Positions 33,174 to 44,718 of a DNA stretch of 64,000 bases are shown piece after piece. Numbering within the stretch: position 1 is the first letter of the stretch; each line of letters starts with the position of its first letter. Origin of the DNA: Pseudomonadales bacterium (GTDB taxonomy: Bacteria; Pseudomonadota; Gammaproteobacteria; Pseudomonadales; UBA5518); assembly GCA_024234165.1 (NCBI GenBank), contig JACKOP010000005.1:1-64000 (forward strand). The letters are read 5' to 3'. The notes beneath the pieces were generated by a model. That model ran no database searches. It was not told the origin of the DNA and saw only the letters and a list, made by a program, of their open reading frames with translations. A program made the translations under genes and the position numbers.

Positions 33174-33434
33174 ATGGACGGCTACTTCATCGTCATTCTC
33201 TCCGACCCCGATGCGCAGGTACTGCGCACGCGGCTGACGCGCGATCCGGGACTACATCCCGGAACACACGCGTGCGAACCCGCCACCGAACACCTGTTGT
33301 ATTTCGAGCTGTGCAACGACGCCGAGACGGCATGCCGGCGCGAACGACAGTTGCGCCACTGGAACCGTGCGCGCAGGGCGCACCTGATCAGCACGATGAA
33401 CCCGCTGTGGCGTGACCTGAGAAGCCTCTGGTAG
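33174..33434 (+). CDS. Degenerate GIY-YIG-like small protein
   Basis: An 86-residue protein, MDGYFIVILSDPDAQVLRTR. The C-terminal half, LLYFELCNDAETACRRERQL and RHWNRARRAHLISTMNPLWR, matches the end of small GIY-YIG (UPF0213) proteins, including the Arg/Glu helix and the MNPxWRDL tail. The first strand pair that should read GIY...YIG is replaced by FIV...LRT, so nuclease activity is unlikely. Probably a diverged or decaying copy. Start ATG at 33174. Confidence 0.6.
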   Translation: MDGYFIVILSDPDAQVLRTRLTRDPGLHPGTHACEPATEHLLYFELCNDAETACRRERQLRHWNRARRAHLISTMNPLWRDLRSLW

Positions 33435-33455
33435 CTGCGACGGACGCCGAGGCGC

Positions 33456-34814
33456 CTATGCGCCACGAACCAGCGCCAGCAGTTCGTCACGCCGGGCCTC
33501 CATCAGCGCCACATCCCCGCGCGATTCCACGTTCAGGCGCACCACCGGCTCGGTGTTCGACATGCGCACATTGAAGCGCCAGTCCGGGAACTCCATGCTG
33601 AGCCCGTCGATGTGGTCGACGACCGTGGCGGTGGACCGGTAACGGGCCTCGATGCCGGCGAGCAATGCGGCCGGGTCACTGACACGGCTGTTGATCTCGC
33701 CGCTGCACGGGAAACGCGCGGCACGCTCGGCGATCAGCGCCGACAAGGGCTTGCCGCTGGCACAGACCAGCCCGGCCACCAGCAGCCACGGGATCATGCC
33801 CGAATCGCAGTACGCGAAATCGCGAAAGTAGTGGTGTGCACTCATTTCCCCACCGTAGATCGCGTTCTCGGCGCGCATGCGCTCCTTGATGAACGCGTGC
33901 CCGGTCTTGGTGCAGACCGGCACTCCGCCCAGACCCTGCACGATATCGATCGTGTTCCACGTCAGGCGCGGGTCGTGCACGATCCGCTCGCCGGGATGGC
34001 TCCTCAGGAATGCCTCCGCGAGCAGGCCGACGATGTAATACCCCTCGATGAAACCACCCTTCTCGTCGAACAGGAAGCAGCGGTCGAAGTCACCGTCCCA
34101 GGCAACGCCGAAGTCAGCCCCGTGCGCAATGACCGCCTCGATCGTCGATGCGCGGTTTTCCTCGAGCAGCGGGTTCGGTACGCCGTGCGGAAAATTGCCG
34201 TCTGCCTCGTGATGTACCTTGACGAAGCGCAGCGGCAGGTGCGGCTCCAGCGCGTCGATGACCGCGCCGGCACCGCCGTTGCCCGCGTTGACCACGACCT
34301 TCAGCGGCTTCAGCAGCGCGCGGTCGATGTAGCCAAGCAGGTGCTCGACGTAGCGCGCGCGCACATCGACACGGCGCAGCGAGCCACGCGCGCCGACCGG
34401 CGCAAACGCATTGCGTTGCGCCTGGTCCCTGATCTCGAGCAAGCCGGAGTCGCTGCTGATCGGACGCGATCCCTCGCGCACGAACTTCATCCCGTTGTAG
34501 TCCTTCGGATTGTGGCTGGCCGTGACGACGATGCCGCCGTCGACACGCTGGTCGAAGGTCGCGAAGTAGATCTCTTCGGTGCCACACTGCCCGATGTCGA
34601 GCACGTCGACCCCGGAATCACGCAACCCCTCGACCAGCGCCGAGCAGATCTCGGCACTGCTCAGGCGGATATCGTGCCCCACCATCACGCTGCGCGGCTG
34701 CACCACCGCGGCATAGGCGCGACCGATGCGGTAAGCGATCCCGGGATTCAATTCGTCCGGGATGCGCCCGCGCACATCGTAGGCCTTGAAACAGTCCAGT
34801 CCGGCGTTCTCCAT
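33456..34814 (-). CDS. manB: Phosphomannomutase/phosphoglucomutase
   Basis: A 452-residue alpha-D-phosphohexomutase that interconverts hexose 6- and 1-phosphates (mannose and/or glucose), feeding GDP-mannose and other nucleotide sugars. Visible sites: FKAYDVRGRIPDEL at the start, the phosphoserine loop VTASHNPKDYNGMK, the Mg loop WDGDFDRCFLFD, the sugar loop GGEMSAHHYFRDFAYCDSG and the C-terminal phosphate-binding RMSNTEPVVRLNVE. All are intact. It diverges from uvrA across 94 bases. The closest type is CpsG/ManB; AlgC is a bifunctional relative. Confidence 0.9.
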   Translation of the reverse strand: MENAGLDCFKAYDVRGRIPDELNPGIAYRIGRAYAAVVQPRSVMVGHDIRLSSAEICSALVEGLRDSGVDVLDIGQCGTEEIYFATFDQRVDGGIVVTASHNPKDYNGMKFVREGSRPISSDSGLLEIRDQAQRNAFAPVGARGSLRRVDVRARYVEHLLGYIDRALLKPLKVVVNAGNGGAGAVIDALEPHLPLRFVKVHHEADGNFPHGVPNPLLEENRASTIEAVIAHGADFGVAWDGDFDRCFLFDEKGGFIEGYYIVGLLAEAFLRSHPGERIVHDPRLTWNTIDIVQGLGGVPVCTKTGHAFIKERMRAENAIYGGEMSAHHYFRDFAYCDSGMIPWLLVAGLVCASGKPLSALIAERAARFPCSGEINSRVSDPAALLAGIEARYRSTATVVDHIDGLSMEFPDWRFNVRMSNTEPVVRLNVESRGDVALMEARRDELLALVRGA

Positions 34815-34908
34815 GCGTACTCCCTCTTCGTTCCGTCATCCGGGTGCAGGCGCTCGTGCCCGCTGCGAGCGCGTATACTCGCCCATTTGCCGATCCGTAC
34901 ACGCTCCC

Positions 34909-37775
<2,867 letters not shown>

Positions 37776-37779
<4 letters not shown>

Positions 37780-38783
37780 AAATTCTGGTCACCGGCGGCG
37801 CCGGCTACATCGGCAGCCATACCTGTGTCGAACTGCTGCAGGCAGGACACGACATCGTCGTGCTCGACAACCTCGTCAACAGCAGCGAGACGGCACTGCG
37901 GCGGGTGCGCTCCATCACCGGACGCGATTTCGCCTTCGTGCGTGCCGATCTGCGCGATGCGCCAGCACTGCGCGAGCTGTTCGCCCGCCATGCATTGGAC
38001 GCCGTGATCCACTTTGCCGGACTGAAGGCCGTCGGCGAATCGGTACTGAAGCCGCTGATCTACTACGACAACAACATCGCCGGCACGCTACGCCTGCTCG
38101 AGTGCATGGGCGAGGCCGGCGTGCGCCGCCTCGTGTTCAGCTCATCGGCCACGGTCTATGGTGACCCGGTCGCGGTGCCGATCCGCGAGGACTTTGCGCT
38201 CTCGGCCAACAACCCCTACGGACGCACCAAGCTGTTCATCGAGGAGATGCTGCGTGACCAGCAGTGCGCAGATCCCGCCTGGGACATCACACTGCTGCGT
38301 TACTTCAACCCGGTCGGAGCACACGCGAGCGGTCTGATCGGAGAGGATCCAGCCGGAATCCCGAACAACCTGATGCCGTATGTGGCCCAGGTCGCAGTCG
38401 GCAAGCTCGAGTGCCTCAGCGTCTGGGGCAACGATTACCCCACCTCCGACGGCACCGGGGTGCGCGACTACATCCACGTGGTCGACCTCGCGCTGGGGCA
38501 CCTGGCTGCACTGACGCGCCCGCCGCAGGCCGGAGTGCGCGCCTTCAACCTGGGCACCGGCAGAGGCTATTCGGTACTGGAGATGATCGCGGCCTTCGAA
38601 CGCGCCTGTGACCGGCGCATCAACTACCGCATCGCGCCACGGCGTCCGGGCGACGTCGCCAGTTGTTATGCGGATCCGGCGCTGGCGAAGCGCGAACTGG
38701 GATGGGAAGCAAGCCGCGACGTCGACGCGATGTGTCGCGATACCTGGAACTGGCAGTCACGCAACCCAAGAGGTTACGTGTAG
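37776..38783 (+). CDS. galE: UDP-glucose 4-epimerase
   Basis: A 335-residue short-chain dehydrogenase/reductase that interconverts UDP-glucose and UDP-galactose with bound NAD. Motifs: N-terminal GGAGYIGSHTCVELL, VIHFAGLKAVGES, catalytic Ser-Ser-Ser (FSSSATVYGDP) and YGRTK, then RYFNPVGAHASGLIGEDP and the VRDYIHVVDLA stretch. Its ATG overlaps the uvrA stop (ATGA), an unusual pairing implying co-translation with a repair gene. It ends directly at a GC-rich repeat zone that probably terminates transcription. Confidence 0.95.
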
Positions 38784-38786
38784 GGG

Positions 38787-38896
38787 CGCGCGGCGCGCGC
38801 CCGTATCTCTCGCGCGGCGCGCGCCCGTATCTCTCGCGCGGCGCGCGCCCGTATCTCTCGCGCGGCGCGCGCCCGTATCTCGCGCGGCGCGCATCC
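38787..38896. repeat. GC-rich 24-bp tandem repeat, about 4.5 copies
   Basis: Three perfect 24-base units (38787-38810, 38811-38834, 38835-38858), each reading CGCGCGGCGCGCGCCC then GTATCTCT, a fourth short by two bases (38859-38880) and a degenerate fifth. The GGCGCGCGCC core is self-complementary. It starts two bases after the galE stop. Confidence 0.9.
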
Positions 38897-38965
38897 ACGA
38901 GGAGGGCGTGCGCGGCACGCACGAGGAGGGCGTGCGCGGCACGAAGGGCGTGCGCGGCACGCCCC
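38897..38965. repeat. Second 24-bp repeat family, about 2.9 copies
   Basis: Units at 38897-38920 and 38921-38944 (ACGAGGAGGGCG then TGCGCGGCACGC/A) and a shortened third ending GCACGCCCC at 38965. Its GGGCGTGC and GCACGCCC arms recur in the hairpin that follows. Confidence 0.85.
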
Positions 38966-38992
38966 CTACAACCACACAACGAGCGAATGTAC

Positions 38993-39011
38993 GGGCGTGC
39001 CGCGCACGCCC
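38993..39011. terminator. Bidirectional hairpin between galE and rplQ
   Basis: GGGCGTGC CGC GCACGCCC: 8-bp perfect stem, 3-base loop, no T run in either direction. Placed between two convergent operons, it could stop or stabilise both transcripts. Confidence 0.45.
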
Positions 39012-39050
39012 ATTTCGCGCACAGCGCACGGCCCTATTCACGCGGGTGGT

Positions 39051-39440
39051 TCAATCGTCGTCGTCGTTCGAGGCAATCGTCTGCGGGCGGTCTACCAGTT
39101 CGACGTAGGCCATCGGAGCCGCGTCACCGGGGCGGAAACCGCATTTCAGGATGCGGATATAGCCACCCGGGCGCTCCTTGTAGCGAGGCCCCAGCTCATT
39201 GAACAGCTTGCCGACTGCTTCCTTGCTGCCGGTACGGCTGAACGCGAGGCGCCGATTGGCGACCGAATCGCTCTTCGCCAGCGTGATCAGCGGTTCGGCA
39301 AAACGGCGCAGTTCCTTCGCTTTCGGCAGCGTCGTGCGGATCAACTCGTGCTCGACCAGCGACACGGTCATGTTGCGCCACATCGCCGTGCGGTGCGGGC
39401 TGTTGCGGTTCAGTTGACGTCCTGAGGTGCGGTGACGCAT
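39051..39440 (-). CDS. rplQ: 50S ribosomal protein L17
   Basis: A 129-residue protein, MRHRTSGRQLNRNSPHRTAM, with FAEPLITLAKSDSVANRRLA typical of L17; it lines the exit region of the 50S subunit. It is the last gene of the alpha operon, 38 bases after rpoA. The tail ends in four aspartates (ASNDDDD), an extension beyond the usual PQT ending. Confidence 0.96.
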   Translation of the reverse strand: MRHRTSGRQLNRNSPHRTAMWRNMTVSLVEHELIRTTLPKAKELRRFAEPLITLAKSDSVANRRLAFSRTGSKEAVGKLFNELGPRYKERPGGYIRILKCGFRPGDAAPMAYVELVDRPQTIASNDDDD

Positions 39441-39478
39441 TGTCCTGGTCCTGTATCAGCGTGTTGCGCCTGCGCCAC

Positions 39479-40495
39479 TCAGTGCGCGCGGCCTTCGTTC
39501 TTCAAGCTTGCCGGCGGCCAGCTCTCGAGGCGCAGACCCAGCGACAGCCCGCGCGATGCGAGCACGTCCTTGATCTCCGTCAGCGACTTCTTGCCAAGGT
39601 TCGGCGTCTTCAGCAACTCGACCTCGGTGCGTTGCACCAGATCCCCAATGTAGTAAATGTTTTCCGCCTTCAGGCAGTTGGCCGAACGCACCGTGAGTTC
39701 CAGATCGTCCACCGGCCGCAGCAGGATCGGATCGACCGGCTCGCTGCCCTGTCCTGCCTGGGCAACCGGCTCGCGGTCCTTCAGCTCGACGAACACCGAC
39801 AACTGCTCGTGCAGGATGGTCGCGGCTCGGCGAATCGCTTCTTCCGGATCGATGGTACCGTTGGTCTCGAGATCGATCACCAGCTTGTCGAGGTCGGTGC
39901 GCTGTTCGACCCGCGTCGCTTCGACGTTGTACGCCATGCGGCGCACCGGCGTGAAGCTCGCGTCGAGCTGCAGCCGACCGATCGTGCGTGTCGCTTCTTC
40001 GTCCTGGGCGTGCGCTTCCGCCGGCACGTAGCCGCGACCACGCTCCACCTTGATCTGCATGCGCAGTGCGCCACCGGCGTTGAGGTGCGCGATCACATGA
40101 TCGGGATTGCGGATCTCCACGTCGTGATCGAGCTGGATGTCGCCGGCCGTGACCACACCGGGTCCCTTGCCGTTCAACGTGAGCGTGGTGTGATCGCGCC
40201 CGTGCATCACCACCGCAAGTCCCTTCAGGTTCAGCAGGATGTCGATCACGTCCTCCTGTACACCCTCGATCGTGCTGTACTCGTGCAGCACCCCTTCGAT
40301 CTCGACCTCGGTCACCGCGCATCCGGGCATCGACGAGAGCAGGATGCGACGCAGCGCATTACCCAGGGTATGTCCAAAACCACGCTCGAGCGGCTCCAGC
40401 GTAACGCGCGCACGCGTGGGGGCGACCTGCTGGACGTCGATCAGACGTGGGGTGAAAAATTCGCTGACGTTGGCTTGCATATGACACCTGCACAC
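39479..40495 (-). CDS. rpoA: RNA polymerase alpha subunit
   Basis: A 338-residue subunit. The N-terminal domain (LEPLERGFGHTLGNALRRIL, GVQEDVIDILLNLKGLAV) makes the dimer that assembles beta and beta'; after a linker (EPVAQAGQGSEPVDPILL) the C-terminal domain (DDLELTVRSANCLKAENIYY, TPNLGKKSLTEIKDVLA) contacts UP elements and activators; its key Arg265 region (VRSANCL) is kept. It sits between rpsD and rplQ as in other Gammaproteobacteria. Confidence 0.97.
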   Translation of the reverse strand: MCRCHMQANVSEFFTPRLIDVQQVAPTRARVTLEPLERGFGHTLGNALRRILLSSMPGCAVTEVEIEGVLHEYSTIEGVQEDVIDILLNLKGLAVVMHGRDHTTLTLNGKGPGVVTAGDIQLDHDVEIRNPDHVIAHLNAGGALRMQIKVERGRGYVPAEAHAQDEEATRTIGRLQLDASFTPVRRMAYNVEATRVEQRTDLDKLVIDLETNGTIDPEEAIRRAATILHEQLSVFVELKDREPVAQAGQGSEPVDPILLRPVDDLELTVRSANCLKAENIYYIGDLVQRTEVELLKTPNLGKKSLTEIKDVLASRGLSLGLRLESWPPASLKNEGRAH

Positions 40496-40514
40496 TGGTT
40501 CCCGGACACGGACC

Positions 40515-41135
40515 TTACTTCGAGTAGAGCTCCACGATCAGGTTCTCGTTGATTTCGGGAGAGAGATCGACGCGATCAGGGACCCGCTTGAAGGTGCCCT
40601 CGAGCTTGTTGGCATCGATCTCGATCCATTCGGCAGTACCGCGCTGGGCAGCCAGCGTCATCGCCGACTGGATGCGCAATTGCGCCTTGGCGCGCTCGCG
40701 CACCGAAATCACGTCCCCGGCCTTGACCTGGTAGGACGGAATGTTCAGCTTGCGCCCGTTGACCAGGATCGCACTGTGCGAGACGAGCTGGCGCGACTCG
40801 GCGCGGGTGGCGCCGAAGCCCATGCGGTAAACCACGTTGTCCAGGCGCGACTCGAGCAGGCGCAACAGGTTCTCGCCGGTGGCACCACGCTGGCGTGCTG
40901 CGTCCCTGTAATAGTTGCTGAACTGCTTTTCGAGTACGCCGTAGATCCGGCGCACCTTCTGCTTCTCGCGCAACTGCACGCCGTAGTCCGACAACCGGCC
41001 ACGGCGCTGGCCATGCTGCCCGGGTGCTGTTTCGGTCTTGCACTTCGAGTCAAGCGCGCGCACACCGCTCTTCAGGAAGAGGTCCGTGCCCTCGCGGCGC
41101 GAAAGCTTGCAGGTCGGTCCGAGATATCTCGCCAT
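40515..41135 (-). CDS. rpsD: 30S ribosomal protein S4
   Basis: A 206-residue primary 16S rRNA-binding protein, MARYLGPTCKLSRREGTDLF, with the S4 RNA-binding domain SRLDNVVYRMGFGATRAESR. Only one of the N-terminal cysteines of zinc-type S4 is present, so this is the zinc-free form. In E. coli S4 is the translational repressor of this operon. Ends SPEINENLIVELYSK. Confidence 0.97.
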   Translation of the reverse strand: MARYLGPTCKLSRREGTDLFLKSGVRALDSKCKTETAPGQHGQRRGRLSDYGVQLREKQKVRRIYGVLEKQFSNYYRDAARQRGATGENLLRLLESRLDNVVYRMGFGATRAESRQLVSHSAILVNGRKLNIPSYQVKAGDVISVRERAKAQLRIQSAMTLAAQRGTAEWIEIDANKLEGTFKRVPDRVDLSPEINENLIVELYSK

Positions 41136-41159
41136 TCCAGTTACCCTGATCCAGTAGAT

Positions 41160-41555
41160 TTACACGCGACGCTTCTTTGGCGGCCGGCATCCGTTATGCG
41201 GGATCGGCGTCACGTCGGTGATGTTGGTGATCTTGTAGCCACAGGCATTCAGCGCACGCACTGCGGACTCGCGGCCCGGCCCAGGGCCCTTGACCTGCAC
41301 GTCCAGGTTCCGCAGCCCGTATTCGAGGGCGATGTTGCCCGCCTTCTCTGCAGCCACCTGTGCCGCGAACGGCGTGCTCTTGCGTGAACCGCGAAAACCC
41401 GCACCGCCTGAAGTCGCCCAGCTGAGCGTATTGCCCTGGCGGTCGGTGATCGTGACGATGGTGTTGTTGAAGGACGCGTGGATATGTGCCACGCCGTCGG
41501 CCACCTGGCGGCGGACCTTCTTCTTGACAACCTTCGCTTGCGACGGCTTTGCCAT
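41160..41555 (-). CDS. rpsK: 30S ribosomal protein S11
   Basis: A 131-residue platform protein of the small subunit. Diagnostic parts are GVAHIHASFNNTIVTITDRQ, GNTLSWATSGGAGFRGSRKS and the end ITDVTPIPHNGCRPPKKRRV. The N-terminal KPSQAKVVKKKVRRQV is basic. Lies 54 bases after rpsM. Confidence 0.97.
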   Translation of the reverse strand: MAKPSQAKVVKKKVRRQVADGVAHIHASFNNTIVTITDRQGNTLSWATSGGAGFRGSRKSTPFAAQVAAEKAGNIALEYGLRNLDVQVKGPGPGRESAVRALNACGYKITNITDVTPIPHNGCRPPKKRRV

Positions 41556-41609
41556 GTTCTGTTCCTGTGATTCCCCGTTCGAGCCGTCTCGCCGGCCCGG
41601 ATGATGCTG

Positions 41610-41966
41610 TTACTTGCGAATCTGGCGCCGCGGTCCCTTGCGGGTGCGCGCGTTGGTCTTGGTGCGCTGGCCACGGACCGGCAGCCCCCGGCGATGACGC
41701 AGACCGCGGTAGCAGCCCAGGTCCATCAGCCGCTTGATGCTCATGTTGACTTCGCGGCGCAGATCGCCCTCGACCGAATGGCGCGCCACGGCGCCGCGCA
41801 GTGCCTCGACCTGCTCTTCCGACAGCGAGGAAATCTTCGCGTGCTGGGCCACCCCGGTGGCTTCGCAGATCTTCTGTGCCGTGCTGCGACCGATCCCGTA
41901 GATGTAAGTCAACGCGATCACCGCGTGCTTGTGGTCGGGTATGTTGACTCCAGCGATACGAGCCAT
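41610..41966 (-). CDS. rpsM: 30S ribosomal protein S13
   Basis: A 118-residue head protein contacting P-site tRNA and L5: MARIAGVNIPDHKHAVIALT, YIYGIGRSTAQKICEATGV and the C-terminal RGLRHRRGLPVRGQRTKTNA tail. First gene of the alpha operon, with 113 bases to rpmJ; a promoter or a leader for S4 control may be in that gap. Confidence 0.97.
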   Translation of the reverse strand: MARIAGVNIPDHKHAVIALTYIYGIGRSTAQKICEATGVAQHAKISSLSEEQVEALRGAVARHSVEGDLRREVNMSIKRLMDLGCYRGLRHRRGLPVRGQRTKTNARTRKGPRRQIRK

Positions 41967-42079
41967 TCAGATCACTCCGTCTTCTTTCCGGTTCGGCCGG
42001 CGCATGAAAAAGCGCGGCAGTTTATTCCCGGCAGGATGCAATATCAACCGCGACGCAGCGCGCCGCGCACTATTCCCGC

Positions 42080-42196
42080 TCAACCCTGGCGCTGCTTGTG
42101 GCGCGGCTCGACCTTGCAGATCACGCGCACGGTGCCCTTGCGACGCACGATCTTGCAGTTGCGGCACACCTTCTTCACCGATGCCTGTACTTTCAT
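42080..42196 (-). CDS. rpmJ: 50S ribosomal protein L36
   Basis: A 38-residue protein, MKVQASVKKVCRNCKIVRRK followed by GTVRVICKVEPRHKQRQG. Cys11, Cys14, Cys27 and His33 form the zinc ribbon, so this is the zinc-binding (C+) form that depends on metal supply. Length and sequence match gammaproteobacterial L36. Placed between secY and rpsM as usual. Confidence 0.96.
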   Translation of the reverse strand: MKVQASVKKVCRNCKIVRRKGTVRVICKVEPRHKQRQG

Positions 42197-42220
42197 TTCG
42201 GATCTCCTTCCCGGAACGCC

Positions 42221-43540
42221 TCAACGGCGGCCATAACTCTTCAGGTTCGCCTTCTTCATCAGCGACTCGTACTGGTGCGACATCAGGTGCGACTGGACCT
42301 GCGCCATGAAATCCATCACCACGACCACCACGATCAGCAACGAGGTACCACCCAGATAGAACGGTACGTTCCACAGCACCACCAGCGCCTGCGGCAACAG
42401 GCAGACGGCCGTCATGTATATGGCGCCGAACAGCGTCAGCCGGGTGAGCACTCCATCGATGAAGCTCGCGGTCTGCTCACCGGGGCGGATCCCCGGCACA
42501 TAGGCCCCGGACTTCTTCAGGTTGTCCGCCACTTCCTTCGGGTTGAATACCAGCGCCGTATAGAAGAAACAGAAGAACACGATCAGCACCGTGAACAGCA
42601 CGATGTTCAACGGCTGCCCCGGTCCGATCATGAACGCCACACTCTGCAGCCATTCCATGCTCTGCGCCGATTGCCCGAACCACTGCGCGATCGACGCCGG
42701 GAACAGCAGGATGCTGCTTGCGAAGATCGCCGGGATCACGCCGGACATGTTCACCTTCAGCGGCAGATGGCTCGCCTGCCCCTGCACGACGCGTCTTCCG
42801 ACCTGGCGCTTCGCGTAGTTCACCGTGATCCGGCGCTGACCGCGTTCGATGCGCACGATCAGGAACACCACGCCCACCGCGATCACCAGGATGACGAGCA
42901 TCACCAGTATGTTCAGTTCGCCCTGGCGCGCCTGCTCGAGCGTCTGCCCGAGCGCACTCGGCAAGCCGGCCACGATACCCGCGAAGATCAGCATCGAAAT
43001 TCCGTTGCCGATGCCACGCTCGGTGATCTGCTCGCCGAGCCACATCATGAACATCGCGCCGGCGATCAGCGCTACGATCGCGACGAACACCACGCTGAAA
43101 CCCGCGGAGTAGAACAGCCCCTGTGCCGCCATGCCGACCGCCATGCCGCTCGCCTGGACCGCTGCCAGCAGCAGCGTGCCGTAACGCGTGTACTGCGTGA
43201 TCTTGCGTCGCCCCGCTTCACCTTCCTTCTTGAGCTGCTCGAGCTGCGGCATCACCGAGCTCATCAACTGCACGATGATCGACGCCGAGATATACGGCAT
43301 CACCCCGAGCGCCATCACACTCATGCGCTCGAGCGCACCGCCCGAAAACATGTTGAACAGCCCGACGATCGTGCCCTGATTCTGGCTGAACACCGCCTTC
43401 AACTGGTTCGGATCGATGCCGGGTACCGGGATATGCGTCCCGATCCGGTAGACGATCAGGCCGAGAAACAGGAAGCGCAGGCGCGCCCAGAGCTCTCCCA
43501 ACCCCGCCTGGTTCAGTCCAGCGCCCGGCAGCTTTGCCAT
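42221..43540 (-). CDS. secY: Preprotein translocase subunit SecY
   Basis: A 439-residue inner-membrane channel with ten spans. Recognisable parts: LWARLRFLFLGLIVYRIGTH, GIDPNQLKAVF, plug-region GTIVGLFNMFSGGALERMSV, MPYISASIIVQLMSSVMPQL and the C-terminal FLIVVVVVMDFMAQVQSHLM. Its ATG shares a base with the rplO stop (TGATG), linking channel synthesis to ribosomal protein synthesis. Ends KANLKSYGRR. Confidence 0.97.
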   Translation of the reverse strand: MAKLPGAGLNQAGLGELWARLRFLFLGLIVYRIGTHIPVPGIDPNQLKAVFSQNQGTIVGLFNMFSGGALERMSVMALGVMPYISASIIVQLMSSVMPQLEQLKKEGEAGRRKITQYTRYGTLLLAAVQASGMAVGMAAQGLFYSAGFSVVFVAIVALIAGAMFMMWLGEQITERGIGNGISMLIFAGIVAGLPSALGQTLEQARQGELNILVMLVILVIAVGVVFLIVRIERGQRRITVNYAKRQVGRRVVQGQASHLPLKVNMSGVIPAIFASSILLFPASIAQWFGQSAQSMEWLQSVAFMIGPGQPLNIVLFTVLIVFFCFFYTALVFNPKEVADNLKKSGAYVPGIRPGEQTASFIDGVLTRLTLFGAIYMTAVCLLPQALVVLWNVPFYLGGTSLLIVVVVVMDFMAQVQSHLMSHQYESLMKKANLKSYGRR

Positions 43541-43989
43541 CAGTCCTCGACCTTGCCGCCCGCGGCCTCGATCGCCGCACGCGCTCCGCGTGTGACCGCA
43601 ATGCCCTTCAGATTCAGTGCCCTACCGACCGGTCCGGACAGAAACACGCGCACGCGCTCGATGTTGCGCGTGATCACGTTCGCCGCCTTCAGCGTGTCCA
43701 GATCGACGACGTCGGCTTCGACCCCGTTCAATTCCGACGTGCGCAACTGGGCCGTCACCCGCGCTATCCGCGACGTGAAGCCGTATTTCGGCAGCCGCTG
43801 CTGCAACGGCATCTGACCGCCTTCGAAACCTGGCCGGACGTTGCCGCTCTTGCGCGCCTTCTGGCCCTTGTGCCCGCGGCCGCCGGTCTTGCCGAGTCCG
43901 CTACCCATGCCGCGCCCGATGCGCTTGGGCGCATGGCGATGGCCGGGAGCCGAGGCAAGCGTGTTCAGACGCATCTTTTGGTCGCTCAT
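43540..43989 (-). CDS. rplO: 50S ribosomal protein L15
   Basis: A 149-residue late-assembly protein: MRLNTLASAPGHRHAPKRIG and RGMGSGLGKTGGRGHKGQKA. I choose the ATG at 43989 (MSDQKMRLNTL); GTG at 43998 and ATG at 43974 are in-frame alternatives. The region AGAAG-free gap to rpmD is one base. Ends AAIEAAGGKVED. Confidence 0.94.
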   Translation of the reverse strand: MSDQKMRLNTLASAPGHRHAPKRIGRGMGSGLGKTGGRGHKGQKARKSGNVRPGFEGGQMPLQQRLPKYGFTSRIARVTAQLRTSELNGVEADVVDLDTLKAANVITRNIERVRVFLSGPVGRALNLKGIAVTRGARAAIEAAGGKVED

Positions 43990-43990
43990 C

Positions 43991-44182
43991 TCATGCACCT
44001 TCGATCTTCAACAGGTATTCGACCCTGTTGATCATGCCGCGAATCGCGGGCGTGTCCTCGACCTCGACCGCGTGCCCGATGCGACGCAGCCCAAGCCCCC
44101 TGACGCAGGCGCGGTGGCTCGCAAGCCTGCCCGCGGTGCTGCGCACCAGCGTCACCTTCAGTGTCCTGCCCTGATTCGTCAT
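43991..44182 (-). CDS. rpmD: 50S ribosomal protein L30
   Basis: A 63-residue protein, MTNQGRTLKVTLVRSTAGRL, with VRGLGLRRIGHAVEVEDTPA and a final MINRVEYLLKIEGA. The ATG at 44182 matches family length; the frame is open further upstream only by chance. Lies 17 bases after rpsE. Confidence 0.95.
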   Translation of the reverse strand: MTNQGRTLKVTLVRSTAGRLASHRACVRGLGLRRIGHAVEVEDTPAIRGMINRVEYLLKIEGA

Positions 44183-44199
44183 CACCTGTATCTCCCGTC

Positions 44200-44709
44200 T
44201 CAACCGACGATGTCGGCCACGGTCTTGCCGCGCTTGGCCGCGATCTCTTCCGGCGTGTGCACCGATTTCAGTGCTGCGATCGTCGCACGCACGACGTTGA
44301 CCGGATTCGTCGAGCCGTAGCACTTGGCCAGTACGTTCTGGACGCCGGCGATTTCGAGTACGGCGCGCATCGCACCTCCGGCAATGACTCCGGTACCCTC
44401 GCTGGCCGGCTGCATGAACACCTTGGAGGCGCCATGACCCGCACGCACCGGATACTGGATGGTGCCGTGATTGAGCTCGACCTGGATCATGTTGCGGCGT
44501 GCCGCATCCATGGCCTTCTGGATCGCCGCCGGAACCTCGCGCGCCTTGCCACGCCCGAAGCCGACCTTGCCCTTGCCGTCACCGACGACCGTGAGTGCGG
44601 TGAACGCGAAAATGCGTCCGCCCTTCACGACCTTCGCTACGCGGTTGACCTGGACGAGCTTCTCCTGGAAGCCCTCGTTAGCACCTGAATCCTGCCGTTC
44701 GAACGCCAT
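44200..44709 (-). CDS. rpsE: 30S ribosomal protein S5
   Basis: A 169-residue protein of the decoding region: KLVQVNRVAKVVKGGRIFAF, TALTVVGDGKGKVGFGRGKA, AVLEIAGVQNVLAKCYGST. The VVKGGR loop linked to spectinomycin resistance is wild type. Starts MAFERQDSGANEGFQE. Confidence 0.97.
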   Translation of the reverse strand: MAFERQDSGANEGFQEKLVQVNRVAKVVKGGRIFAFTALTVVGDGKGKVGFGRGKAREVPAAIQKAMDAARRNMIQVELNHGTIQYPVRAGHGASKVFMQPASEGTGVIAGGAMRAVLEIAGVQNVLAKCYGSTNPVNVVRATIAALKSVHTPEEIAAKRGKTVADIVG

Positions 44710-44718
44710 AGTCGTACC

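Noticed and set aside
34815..34908. LexA (SOS) box upstream of uvrA
   Set aside because: No CTG-N10-CAG sequence was found in the 94 bases before the start.
38787..38965. Tandem repeats as a CRISPR array
   Set aside because: Units are directly adjacent without spacers, highly GC-rich, and no cas genes are nearby.
38663..39202. Arginine-rich frames across the tandem repeats (RGARPYLS-type repeats)
   Set aside because: They come from the GC-rich DNA repeat itself, exist on both strands and have no ribosome-binding site or homologue.
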